In this document: piece by piece, positions 16,745 through 24,939 of the stretch
How the letters are laid out: each line of letters starts with the position of its first letter
Numbering within the stretch: position 1 is the first letter of the stretch
DNA from: Paludibaculum sp.
GTDB taxonomy: Bacteria; Acidobacteriota; Terriglobia; Bryobacterales; Bryobacteraceae
Direction of reading: 5' to 3'
Length of the DNA: 64,000 nt
NCBI GenBank assembly: GCA_029973955.1
Contig: JARKQJ010000173.1
Coordinates: 1 to 64,000, forward strand
The notes under the pieces: generated by a model
The model's database searches: none
The model's input: only the letters and a program-made list of their open reading frames with translations
Told to the model about the DNA's origin: nothing
Position numbers and translations under genes: made by a program

Positions 16745-17731
16745 ATGAGAAATTCGCACAAACGTGGACAATTCACGGTGCTGATCTGCAGCCTTTGCCT
16801 GGTCCCCAGTGCCTTCCTCGCGGCTCAATCCAAGCCCACCGCCCCGGCCCCGAAGCAGTCCACTCCGGCGACGGCCCAGGCCGCCGGCGGCGCCCGCCTC
16901 TTCGACACCACCCTGCAGGCGGCGGACGCCCTGATCAAGGCCGCCGAGGAGTTCGACACGGTTGCGCTCACCGGCATCTTCGGCAAGGAAGGCATCGATG
17001 TTGTGCTCAGCGGCGAGGATGCCCTCGACCGGCGCTATGCCCAGGACTTCAGCGCCCATGCCGCGCGGAAGAAGAGCGTCGCCGTCGATCCCCGCAACGG
17101 CAGCCGCGCCTTCCTGCTGGTCGGCAATGACGACTGGCCCTTCCCCGTGCCGCTCGTCAGGAGCAACGGCAAATGGTTCTTCGACGTCAAGTCCGGCCGC
17201 GAAGAGCTGCTCTTCCGCCGCGTCGGCGCCAACGAACTCGACGCCATCGCCCTCTGCCACGGCTATGTCGAAGCCCAACAGGAGTACGCTACCCGCCAGC
17301 GCTCCATCAACGACGTCAACGAGTACGCCCAGCGCATCGTTGCCACGCCCGGCAAGCAGGACGGCCTAGCCTGGCAGAACGCAGACGGGACCTGGGACGG
17401 CCCCGTGGGCAAGAACATCGCCAAGGCCATCGAGCAAGGTTACACCAGCGGATCGGAACCCTACCACGGCTACTACTTCAAGATCCTCAAGGGCCAGGGC
17501 CCCGCGGCCCGCATGGGCGAGATGGACTTCGTGGTGAAGGGCGCAATGATCGGCGGCTTCGCCCTCGTGGCCGCACCCGCCGAATACAAGGCCACGGGCG
17601 TGCGCACTTTCATCGTCAGCCACGACGGCATCGTCTACGAAACGGACTTCGGTCCAGCCACCCTCGAAGAGTTCAAGAAAATGGAGCGCTTCAACCCGGA
17701 TACCAAGTGGAAGCCGGTGCAGGAACAGTAA
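16745..17731 (+). CDS. DUF2950 family secreted protein
   Basis: The 328-residue product has a signal peptide (ending AFLAAQ) and a short Pro/Ala linker, then a DUF2950 domain over most of its length: RLFDTTLQAADALIKAAEEF, the LLVGNDDWPFPVPLV segment and GYTSGSEPYHGYYFKILKGQ. The family has no settled biochemical role. Its gene is often coupled to DUF3300, and here it follows by 33 bases with an excellent ribosome site (GAAGGAGAGG) before 16745, pointing to joint expression. It is an intact family-length protein. Confidence 0.9.
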   Translation: MRNSHKRGQFTVLICSLCLVPSAFLAAQSKPTAPAPKQSTPATAQAAGGARLFDTTLQAADALIKAAEEFDTVALTGIFGKEGIDVVLSGEDALDRRYAQDFSAHAARKKSVAVDPRNGSRAFLLVGNDDWPFPVPLVRSNGKWFFDVKSGREELLFRRVGANELDAIALCHGYVEAQQEYATRQRSINDVNEYAQRIVATPGKQDGLAWQNADGTWDGPVGKNIAKAIEQGYTSGSEPYHGYYFKILKGQGPAARMGEMDFVVKGAMIGGFALVAAPAEYKATGVRTFIVSHDGIVYETDFGPATLEEFKKMERFNPDTKWKPVQEQ

Positions 17732-17800
17732 TCCGCCATCGGAACTTCCCGGCTTCGGCTATCGTGTTGATATCAGCCGCGGTTGAGGCTGGGAGGATCC

Positions 17801-18856
17801 ATGGACACTCGCTCTTTCAAGCTCCTGGCGCTGGGGCTTCTGATGACGTGCGAACTCGCCGCCCGGCCCAAGATCGACACCGTGGTGATGATCAACGGCG
17901 ACCGCTTTACCTGCGAGATCAAAAAGGTGGAGCGCGGCGTTCTCTATGCCTTGTTCGATTACGTCGATGGCACCGTCTCCATCTCCTGGGCCAAGGTGGC
18001 GCGCGTTGAGAGCACGCAACCCTTCATCGTCCACACCCAGGACGGCTCCATCTACCGCGGCACCATCCATAGCCCCGAAGCCGCCGGTCCGTCCATTGTT
18101 CAGATCGAACCGCTCGAGGAGGCCGCCGCGCCGCCGCCCGTCGAACGCGCCAGGGTGGTGGAACTCGTCCAGACCTCCCAGGTCGTCTGGCACCGCTTCT
18201 CCGGCAGCCTCGACAGCGGCCTCATGTTCACCAAGGGCAACGAGGCCACGCAATATAACCTCGGCGCCGACCTGCGCATCCGTGGCGAACACTGGCGGCT
18301 GGCCACCGATTTCCTCTCCAACTTCTCCAAGAGTTCCGGCGTCACGGCCTCCACACGCAATCAGACGCGCGTCTGGGCGCGCCGTCTGCTCAGCGACAAG
18401 CGTAAGTGGTACTTCGCCGGGGGCACCGAGTTCCTGCAAAGCTCGCAGCAGGACATCAGCCTGCAGACTACGTTGGGCGGCGGCGTCGGCCGCTTCGTGA
18501 AAGACACCAACTACGCCCGCATCGCTTTCACCTCCGGCCTCGCCTACCAGTCCACCAACTATTACAGCGACACCACCCGCCTCAGTCCGCCCAATGCCAT
18601 GGCCGCCATGCTGAACGGCGACCTGCACCTCTTCCGCTTCAAGAAAACAGGCTTCGACGTCACCGCCAGCGTCCTGCCACTGCTCACTCAGGCCGGGCGC
18701 GTGCGCACCTACATCAATTCCGCCTACAAGATCCAGATCATCCCCAATCTCTGGTTCAAGTTCTCCTTCTACGGCAACTGGGACAACCGTCCGCCGGCCA
18801 CCCTGTCCGGCTCCGATTACGGTGTGAGTTCGAGCATCAGCTACACGTTCAACTGA
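17801..18856 (+). CDS. DUF481 family outer-membrane beta-barrel protein
   Basis: The 351-residue product has a signal peptide, then a small N-terminal domain (KIDTVVMINGDRFTCEIKKV, found in front of many DUF481 barrels) and a C-terminal barrel with alternating strands: NLGADLRIRGEHWRLATDF, RKWYFAGGTEFLQSSQQDIS and the closing SYGVSSSISYTFN-like last strand ending in Phe-Asn. GGGAGG precedes 17801. DUF481 proteins are salt- or stress-linked outer-membrane proteins of unclear function. The 69-base gap after the DUF2950 gene allows co-transcription. Confidence 0.85.
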   Translation: MDTRSFKLLALGLLMTCELAARPKIDTVVMINGDRFTCEIKKVERGVLYALFDYVDGTVSISWAKVARVESTQPFIVHTQDGSIYRGTIHSPEAAGPSIVQIEPLEEAAAPPPVERARVVELVQTSQVVWHRFSGSLDSGLMFTKGNEATQYNLGADLRIRGEHWRLATDFLSNFSKSSGVTASTRNQTRVWARRLLSDKRKWYFAGGTEFLQSSQQDISLQTTLGGGVGRFVKDTNYARIAFTSGLAYQSTNYYSDTTRLSPPNAMAAMLNGDLHLFRFKKTGFDVTASVLPLLTQAGRVRTYINSAYKIQIIPNLWFKFSFYGNWDNRPPATLSGSDYGVSSSISYTFN

Positions 18857-18881
18857 TCCGATCCGCGCATACACTGGTGGG

Positions 18882-19781
18882 ATGCTCCAGCGCCTGTCCC
18901 GCCCGTTCCTCGCCGCCGTCCTCTGCCTCGGCTCCGCCGCGGCCGCCTGGGGCCAGTCGGTCACGCTCAAAGTAGCGGCCGTGCAGATGCGCTCCAGCTT
19001 CGACGTCGCCGCCAACGCTGCCTTCATCGCCAGACAACTAGAATCGCTCGCCGCGCAGGGCGTGCAGGTGGCGGTCTTCCCCGAATGCGCCCTCACCGGC
19101 TACACCACCCGCGCCGACTTCCGCTTCGATGCCGAGGCCGTGGCGCGCGCCGAGGCCGCGATCATCCGGCTCTGCGCGAAACACAGGATCGCCGTCGTCC
19201 TCGGCACCGTCTACCCGGCGAACGGCAAACTCTTCAACGCCGCGCTCATCGTCAACTCGAATGGCGAATTAGTGGAGCGTTACGGCAAGCTGCAACTGGC
19301 CGGCGAGAAGTGGGCCACCCCCGGCAACCACATGGCGCTGTTCGACCTCGAAGGCGTCCCTTCCACCGTCATCATCTGCCACGACGAGCGCTATCCCGAG
19401 TTCGTCCGCATTCCCGCCCTGGCCGGCGCGCGCGTCGTCTATTACATCAGCCACGAGTCCGGCATGAAGCAGGAATCCAAGCTCGCCGGCTACCGCGCCC
19501 AGATGATGGCCCGCGCCGTGGAGAACCAGATCTTCGTCGTGGCCGCCAACGCCCCCGGCAACGTGGAAGACAACTCCGGTTCGCACGGCCAGAGCCGCCT
19601 CATCCTGCCCGACGGCAACATTCTCAAAGAGGCCTCCTTCTACGGCACGGACGTCCTATCTGAGACCCTCACTATCCAGCCCGGCAGGCTCACGCGCCCA
19701 CTCGACGGCGTCACCGCCGGCTTCTGGAAAGTCGGCCTGGATCAGCTCCTGCGGGACCAGCACCGCAAGCTCGGCGAGTGA
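18882..19781 (+). CDS. Secreted nitrilase-superfamily carbon-nitrogen hydrolase (second copy)
   Basis: The 299-residue product has a signal peptide ending near AAAAWGQ and a complete carbon-nitrogen hydrolase domain. The triad is Glu68 (FPECALTGY), Lys136 (YGKLQLA) and Cys166 (VIICHDERYPE). It resembles the gene at 14436 in architecture but is clearly diverged, so it is a paralogue or an independent acquisition rather than a recent duplicate. It starts 25 bases after the DUF481 gene. The likely role is hydrolysis of an amide in the periplasm or outside the cell. The substrate is unknown. Confidence 0.85.
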   Translation: MLQRLSRPFLAAVLCLGSAAAAWGQSVTLKVAAVQMRSSFDVAANAAFIARQLESLAAQGVQVAVFPECALTGYTTRADFRFDAEAVARAEAAIIRLCAKHRIAVVLGTVYPANGKLFNAALIVNSNGELVERYGKLQLAGEKWATPGNHMALFDLEGVPSTVIICHDERYPEFVRIPALAGARVVYYISHESGMKQESKLAGYRAQMMARAVENQIFVVAANAPGNVEDNSGSHGQSRLILPDGNILKEASFYGTDVLSETLTIQPGRLTRPLDGVTAGFWKVGLDQLLRDQHRKLGE

Positions 19782-19878
19782 GCCATCGGCGCGCCTTCGG
19801 ATAATCCCACCCGAATCGCAGCTCTGGCGGAGGCTGTGCGGCTCGTGTTAGCCTGCTCGGTCGGGACCCCAATTGGCA

Positions 19879-21102
19879 ATGAAACAGCAGTTCAGAACCG
19901 TTTTGCTGGTGGCGGCCACCGCCACTCTAGCCTTCGCGCAATCGAAGCAGGCCATCTTTCACCTCGAAATCGGCGACCCGCAAAGGAAGACCCGCGACGC
20001 CAAAGTCGTGCTCGACGGCGTCACCGACACCGCCACGGGCGAGGTCCTCTCCGCCAATCAGCTCGCCGAACGCCTCAAAGATACGCGCCTCCTCCTGGTG
20101 GGCGAATCCCACACGACGGCTGACTTCCATCGCGTCCAGCTCCGCGCCATCCGCGCGCTGCATGAAGCCGGCCGCAAAGTGATGGTCGGCCTCGAGATGT
20201 TCCCCTACACCGAACAGAAATCACTCGACAACTGGGTCCAGGGCCTGCTCACCGAAGAGGGCTTCCTCAAGCTCGGCCGCTGGTACGAGTTCTGGGGCTA
20301 CCACTGGGATTACTATCGCGACATCTTCCTCTACTGCCGCGACAACAGGATTCCCATGTACGGCGTGAACACCCCACGCGCCGTTGTCACCGCCGTCCGC
20401 CAGAAAGGCATCGATAAGCTCTCCGATACCGACAAGCAGTACGTCCCGCCCAACATCGACGTCGATAGCGGCGACCACCACACCTTCTTCAAAGCCTCCT
20501 TCGCCGAAGATAACTCCATGCACGGCAACATGCCGGATGCAATGCTCAAGGGCATGCAGGCCGCCCAGGCCACCTGGGACGCCAGCATGGGCTTCAATAG
20601 CGTGAAGGTCCTCAGAGCCGCGCCCGCCGATTCGGTCCTCGTGGTCCTCGTCGGCAGCGGCCACGTCGCTTACGGCGTCGGCATCGAACACCAGGCCAGG
20701 CAATGGTTCGACGGCAGGATCACCACGCTCATCCCCGTGCCCGTGCTCGACAGCGACGAAAAGCCGGTCCCCAGTGTCAAAGCCTCCTACGCCAATTTCA
20801 TCTGGGGTATCCCCTACGAAATCGACTCGCTCTACCCTTCGCTCGGCTTCAGCACCAGCGACTCCGGCGGCGTCCGCAAAGTCATCGCCGTCGAGAAGGA
20901 TTCGGTCGCCGAAAAGAGCGGCATCAAAACGGGCGACGTCGTGCTCTCGCTCGACGGCACAAATACACCCGACCGCGAAACCTGGAACCGCATCATGGCC
21001 GGCAAGCGCTGGGGCGACACCGCCGTCATCGGTCTCAAGCGCGGCGACGGCGAAGTCACCGTTCGGGCCGAACTCCGCCGCACGCAGAAAGAGAAGAAAT
21101 AG
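19879..21102 (+). CDS. ChaN-like haem-binding protein fused to a PDZ domain
   Basis: The 407-residue product has a signal peptide (MKQQFRTVLLVAATATLAFA). Residues of about 60-300 form a ChaN/DUF399 domain: LLLVGESHTTADFHRVQLRA, VGLEMFPYTEQ, and later SVLVVLVGSGHVAYGVGIEH. The C-terminal 90 residues are a PDZ domain (VEKDSVAEKSGIKTGDVVLS, then a carboxylate-binding-like surface). ChaN binds haem dimers at the outer membrane in Campylobacter and is generally a single-domain lipoprotein. The PDZ addition suggests a protein partner or tethering. The ATG at 19879 is chosen over a TTG two codons earlier. Ribosome-site support is weak. Confidence 0.82.
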   Translation: MKQQFRTVLLVAATATLAFAQSKQAIFHLEIGDPQRKTRDAKVVLDGVTDTATGEVLSANQLAERLKDTRLLLVGESHTTADFHRVQLRAIRALHEAGRKVMVGLEMFPYTEQKSLDNWVQGLLTEEGFLKLGRWYEFWGYHWDYYRDIFLYCRDNRIPMYGVNTPRAVVTAVRQKGIDKLSDTDKQYVPPNIDVDSGDHHTFFKASFAEDNSMHGNMPDAMLKGMQAAQATWDASMGFNSVKVLRAAPADSVLVVLVGSGHVAYGVGIEHQARQWFDGRITTLIPVPVLDSDEKPVPSVKASYANFIWGIPYEIDSLYPSLGFSTSDSGGVRKVIAVEKDSVAEKSGIKTGDVVLSLDGTNTPDRETWNRIMAGKRWGDTAVIGLKRGDGEVTVRAELRRTQKEKK

Positions 21103-21129
21103 CAGTCCGCGGGTGCTTCCGCGGTACGT

Positions 21130-23244
21130 CTAATGCGCCGCGCCGGCGGCCTTGGCCGCGGCCGGTTTCGCCGTTGCCGCGTGCGGTTTGGCCGCCGCAA
21201 GTTCCGCCAGCAGACCGTCCGCCTTCTCCACGTCCTTCAGCAGCCACAGGAAGAAACGGATGTCGACGTTGACGTTCCGGGCCACCTCCGGGTTGTAGCC
21301 GAAGTCGTTCGCCACGTTCTCCCACACGCGGTCGAAGTTCAAGCCGACCAGTTCGCCGCGGCCATTCACCGTCGGGCTCCCGGAATTGCCGCCCGTCGTA
21401 TCGGCGTCGGCCAGGAAGTTCAGCGGCACCTTCTTCGGATCCACGCGGGCCGCCGCATCCAGCACCGCCGGCGGCACGGCAAACGGCTCCTCTCCGGTGT
21501 GCTTTTCCAGCATCCCAGCCAGTGTCGTCTGAGGACCGTAGGTCACCGCATCGCGCGGAACATACCCTTTCACGTGCGCGAAGCTCACTCGCAGCGTCGA
21601 GTTCGCGTCCGGCGCCACCGGCTTCCCGGCTTCGGCGATCACCGCCCGCCGCCATGCCGGCCGCAGCCGCGCCACCGCGCCTTCGTTCTTCCGCGTGCCT
21701 TGCTGCAGCGCCCGCAGCGCCGGGTCGAGCGCGAACGCCAGGTCCAGCATCGGATCGCGCCTCGCCTTGAGCTGTTCCGCCGTCTCCGTGAACATCTTCA
21801 GCCGCTCCGCCGCGTCCGTTACCCGGGTGGAGGCGTAGAGCGCATCCACCGCCGGGAACTCCGCCACGGGCGATTGCCCGGTCGCCTTCATCCGCGCGAA
21901 CCAGGAGCTCAGCAGCGCCTGGTCCGCCGGCGCGAAGAAGCTCTTCTGGTCGCGCTCCATCCGGTCGCGCAGGCGCGGCAGCTCTCGATCCATGTAATCC
22001 ACGTCGCGCTCCATGTCCGGCCGCGTGCGCTCCTCGGCCAGCCGCACCAGTTGTGTGGCGTGCCGCAGCGCCAGCGGTCCGTTCGAAATCGACTGAAGCA
22101 GAAAGTCCCGTACCGCCGTGGTCCGCTTCTGCGCCGCCAACTGGTCCAGTTCCTTCTTCGCCGCCACGGCCGCGGCGAACTCAGGCCGCTTCCCGGCCCA
22201 CGCCATCACGCGCTGGTCCGCGGCCGTCTGCTTTTCTATGATCTGCCCGCGCCGCAGCCCGGCCAGTTGCCCCTGGGCGTTCTTGGCGACATTGTTCAGG
22301 CTCTTCAGCGTAGAGGCCACCGCGATGGTCCCGGCGGCATTGCCCTTCGAAGCCTCCTCCAGAATCCGGATCCACTCCCCGTACACCTCCGCCCGCAGTT
22401 TGAAGTAGAAGTCGCGCATGTCGCCCATCTCGTTCGCGGTCAGTGACCGCATGGTCCGCCCCGGATAGCCCAGCACCATCACGAAATCGCCCGGCTTCAC
22501 GCCCCCCGTGGAGATCGGGAAGTAGAACTCGGGATGGTACGGCTTGCCGTTCAGGTAGGCTCGCGCCATCGAGAAGTCGCCCGTATGCCGGGGCCACATC
22601 CAGTTGTCCACCTCGCCGCCAAATTCGCCGATGGCCCGGGGCGGCGCATACACCAGCCGCACGTCGGAAAGCTCGAACGATTCGATCAGTACATACTGCA
22701 ACCCGCCGTCGAACGCCGCCACCCGGCAGCGGGCGCCCGGACGCTTCTCGCACTCGCTCACCAGCGCCTTCTGCTTGGCATCGATCGCCCGGTTCCGCGC
22801 CATATCGTCAGCCGCCGGCGGCACCGCTGCTTCCACCGCCTTGGTCACGTCGGTAAATTTCCGAGGCACCGTCACCCGTGTCGTCTTGCCCGGCAGCTCC
22901 TCTTCGGGAGTCCGCGCCAGAAAGCCCTTCGTGATCAGGTCCCGGTCTGGCCTGCTGTGCTCCTGCACCAGCCCGAACAGGCAGTGGTGGTTCGTCAGAA
23001 TCAGTCCATTGGGGGAGACAAATCCGGCCGAGCAGCCGCCGATATTCACCGTCGCCGCCAGCAGCCCCGTCCCCTTCTCCGCATTCCACATCCGCGCCAC
23101 CGGAATCTGCAGTCCCTGCTTGTGCAGCTCCGCCTCGTTCAACTCCAGAACCTGCCGCGGTGTCCACTTTCCTTCGCCGGCGGCCAGCAGGGCGGGCAAC
23201 ACGATACAGGCGGCCGGCAGCCGCCACCACGAATGGATCTTCAT
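21130..23244 (-). CDS. S46 family dipeptidyl-peptidase, DPP11-like
   Basis: The 704-residue product has a signal peptide (MKIHSWWRLPAACIVLPALL) and the full S46 layout. The catalytic His is in LTNHHC (residues 86-87), Asp223 is in RHTGDFS and Ser621 is in TGGNSGSP. S46 enzymes remove dipeptides from the N-terminus of periplasmic oligopeptides. The residue 18 positions after the serine, Arg639, corresponds to Arg673 of Porphyromonas DPP11, which selects Asp/Glu at P1; DPP7 has Gly there. The start at 23244 is used because it begins the signal peptide and has GAGG before it, while the longer open frame upstream reads through a divergent gene. The extra C-terminal Ala/Lys/Pro tail is unusual. 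Confidence 0.93.
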   Translation of the reverse strand: MKIHSWWRLPAACIVLPALLAAGEGKWTPRQVLELNEAELHKQGLQIPVARMWNAEKGTGLLAATVNIGGCSAGFVSPNGLILTNHHCLFGLVQEHSRPDRDLITKGFLARTPEEELPGKTTRVTVPRKFTDVTKAVEAAVPPAADDMARNRAIDAKQKALVSECEKRPGARCRVAAFDGGLQYVLIESFELSDVRLVYAPPRAIGEFGGEVDNWMWPRHTGDFSMARAYLNGKPYHPEFYFPISTGGVKPGDFVMVLGYPGRTMRSLTANEMGDMRDFYFKLRAEVYGEWIRILEEASKGNAAGTIAVASTLKSLNNVAKNAQGQLAGLRRGQIIEKQTAADQRVMAWAGKRPEFAAAVAAKKELDQLAAQKRTTAVRDFLLQSISNGPLALRHATQLVRLAEERTRPDMERDVDYMDRELPRLRDRMERDQKSFFAPADQALLSSWFARMKATGQSPVAEFPAVDALYASTRVTDAAERLKMFTETAEQLKARRDPMLDLAFALDPALRALQQGTRKNEGAVARLRPAWRRAVIAEAGKPVAPDANSTLRVSFAHVKGYVPRDAVTYGPQTTLAGMLEKHTGEEPFAVPPAVLDAAARVDPKKVPLNFLADADTTGGNSGSPTVNGRGELVGLNFDRVWENVANDFGYNPEVARNVNVDIRFFLWLLKDVEKADGLLAELAAAKPHAATAKPAAAKAAGAAH

Positions 23245-23322
23245 AAAAAAAGCCTCGACAATGACTTCACTTCCAAACGTCTTCAGCATATATTGGTTGC
23301 GCCCGGAGTGGAGCAGAGCGAT

Positions 23323-23799
23323 ATGACGGCGGAAATGCGGCGATGCGCGGAGGAGATTCAGAGCTGCTGGCGGCGGTGCGACTCCGCGCTGTCCCACGGT
23401 GATACCGACAGCGCCAACCAGGCCTTCGGCCACGTCTTTGAGGTCGTGGACACCTTCCCGGCGCTGCTCGAGGAAGATGTCTGGGCCCTGCGCTTCCTCT
23501 GCGTCCTGACTTGGGTCAAGGTCGCCGCCGCGCTCGAAACCACCGGCCAGGCCGACTCCGCCCACGAAGCCCAGGAGCAGGTCTTCAGCCTGCTCGACGA
23601 ACTCAACGAACCGCCCGACGCCAGCCGCGGCCTGCGCTTCGCCACTGGCCTCGAATCTGAAGAAACCGCCGACCTCGTCGGCCGCCTCTACCTCCTCTGC
23701 AGCAAAGCCGGCCGCCGGGACACCTTGCTCTGGGGCCGCTGTTTCATGGACTTCGACCGCAAGGCGCGCGGCGACCAGGCCCCACCCTGCGTCAACTAG
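23323..23799 (+). CDS. Hypothetical helical protein, unrecognised
   Basis: The 158-residue product is acidic and predicted to be largely helical, with pairs of helices such as CWRRCDSALSHGDTDSANQA and EAQEQVFSLLDELNEP that look like TPR-type or alpha-solenoid repeats. No signal peptide or catalytic motif is seen. Four or more cysteines are spread along the chain without a metal-site pattern. It starts 78 bases from the divergent S46 gene and is followed by purE. The ATG at 23323 has a GGAG element upstream. No family is recognised. Confidence 0.6.
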   Translation: MTAEMRRCAEEIQSCWRRCDSALSHGDTDSANQAFGHVFEVVDTFPALLEEDVWALRFLCVLTWVKVAAALETTGQADSAHEAQEQVFSLLDELNEPPDASRGLRFATGLESEETADLVGRLYLLCSKAGRRDTLLWGRCFMDFDRKARGDQAPPCVN

Positions 23800-23840
23800 T
23801 TCGGAGACAATAGAGGTACCTCGCACGAGGAACAACCAAC

Positions 23841-24326
23841 ATGGAAAATACCCCTCTTGTCGCTGTCGTCATGGGCAGCAAGTCTGACTGGGACACGATG
23901 AAGCACGCCTGCGACACTCTCGCGCAGTTCGGCATCGCTCACGAAAAGCGCGTCCTCTCGGCGCACCGCACGCCCGAGGAAGCCACGGAATTCATCAAGA
24001 CCGCCCGCAGCCGCGGCATTCAGGCGATTATCGCCGCCGCCGGCGGCGCCGCCCATCTCGCGGGCGTCTGCGCCGCCCACACCACTCTCCCAGTCCTGGG
24101 AGTCCCCATGAAGGGCTGGTCGCTCGACGGCCTGGACTCCCTGCTCTCCACCGTCCAGATGCCCGGCGGCATCCCCGTGGCCACCTTCGCCATCGGCAAG
24201 GCCGGCGCCATCAATGCCGCGCTCTTCGCCGTCTCGATGCTCGCCCTCTCCGACGCGTCCCTCAAGACCAAACTGGACGAGTTCCGCGCCGCGCAGACCG
24301 CCAAAATCCTCGCCGAAACCCTCTAA
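23841..24326 (+). CDS. purE: N5-carboxyaminoimidazole ribonucleotide mutase
   Basis: The 161-residue product has normal class I PurE length. It converts N5-CAIR to CAIR in purine biosynthesis in the cytoplasm. Diagnostic motifs are [22 protein letters not shown] and the [16 protein letters not shown] active-site loop followed by [16 protein letters not shown] ribosome site precedes the ATG, and a 10-base palindrome GAGGTACCTC lies just upstream at 23813-23822. No purK is adjacent, so PurK must be elsewhere if this class I enzyme uses N5-CAIR. A hairpin terminator follows. Confidence 0.97.
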   Translation: MENTPLVAVVMGSKSDWDTMKHACDTLAQFGIAHEKRVLSAHRTPEEATEFIKTARSRGIQAIIAAAGGAAHLAGVCAAHTTLPVLGVPMKGWSLDGLDSLLSTVQMPGGIPVATFAIGKAGAINAALFAVSMLALSDASLKTKLDEFRAAQTAKILAETL

Positions 24327-24335
24327 CCAATCGGG

Positions 24336-24359
24336 GCCCCGCGCTTCCCCGCGCGGGGC
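24336..24359. terminator. Hairpin terminator after purE, likely bidirectional
   Basis: A perfect nine-base inverted repeat, GCCCCGCGC and GCGCGGGGC, has a six-base loop (TTCCCC) between the convergent purE and glycine-zipper genes. No strong T run follows on either side. Confidence 0.65.
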
Positions 24360-24364
24360 TCGCC

Positions 24365-24937
24365 TCATTTCTTGTTATCCCGCTTCGTCACGCTCAGCAC
24401 AATCTCCGAGCCCGCATCGAACCGGATGTTCGGCGCCTTCGCTCCAAACTGGACCAGGATGATCGCCGCGCCCGCGCCCACGCCCGCGCCGATCGCCGCC
24501 CCCGTCCCGCCCCCGGCCAGCGCGCCCACCAGCGCGCCCGCGCCCGAGGCCAGCGCGATCTTGCCCAGGTTGTTCTTCTTCTCGATGATCTGGCCCTCTT
24601 CATCGACGTTCGCTTTGCCCTTCGAGTTCACAAAGCTCTTCACGTCGGCCGATACCCCGATCGGCTCGCCTTCCTTCGGCACCAGCTTGTTGAAATTGAA
24701 CAGCAGCGTCGACGTGCCCTTATACTTGTTCCCGCTCTTTGACTCCTTCACCTCGCCTTCCATCGCCGCGCCGGCCCACTCCGCCGGCGTCGCCACCACG
24801 GCCGAAATCTTGTCGCCCTTCTTGTTCGTCTCCGTGGAGAGCGGGGCCGTCAGCTTCACGTGAAACTCCGAGTTCTTCGGGATCTCGGCCGCCGGCAGCA
24901 CTGCCGCCGCAAGAATGATCGAGATAATCTGGCGCAT
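24365..24937 (-). CDS. Envelope protein with glycine-zipper segment, unrecognised family
   Basis: The 190-residue product has a short signal peptide (MRQIISIILAAAVLPAAE). A beta-rich middle (EFHVKLTAPLSTETNKKGDK) resembles small acidobacterial envelope proteins with a conserved PLST-NKKGD element. Near the C-terminus a Gly/Ala-rich stretch (about residues 127-160, LASGAGALVGALAGGGTGAA) forms a glycine zipper able to insert in a membrane. The start lies two bases after the stop of the upstream gene, so translation is probably coupled. It is the last of a three-gene unit headed by a zinc-ribbon membrane protein. The function is unknown. Confidence 0.68.
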   Translation of the reverse strand: MRQIISIILAAAVLPAAEIPKNSEFHVKLTAPLSTETNKKGDKISAVVATPAEWAGAAMEGEVKESKSGNKYKGTSTLLFNFNKLVPKEGEPIGVSADVKSFVNSKGKANVDEEGQIIEKKNNLGKIALASGAGALVGALAGGGTGAAIGAGVGAGAAIILVQFGAKAPNIRFDAGSEIVLSVTKRDNKK

Positions 24938-24939
24938 CT

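Noticed and set aside
23244..23835. Extended N-terminus of the S46 peptidase frame
   Set aside because: The extension would overlap a divergent gene completely and would bury the signal peptide in the protein, so the start at 23244 is preferred.
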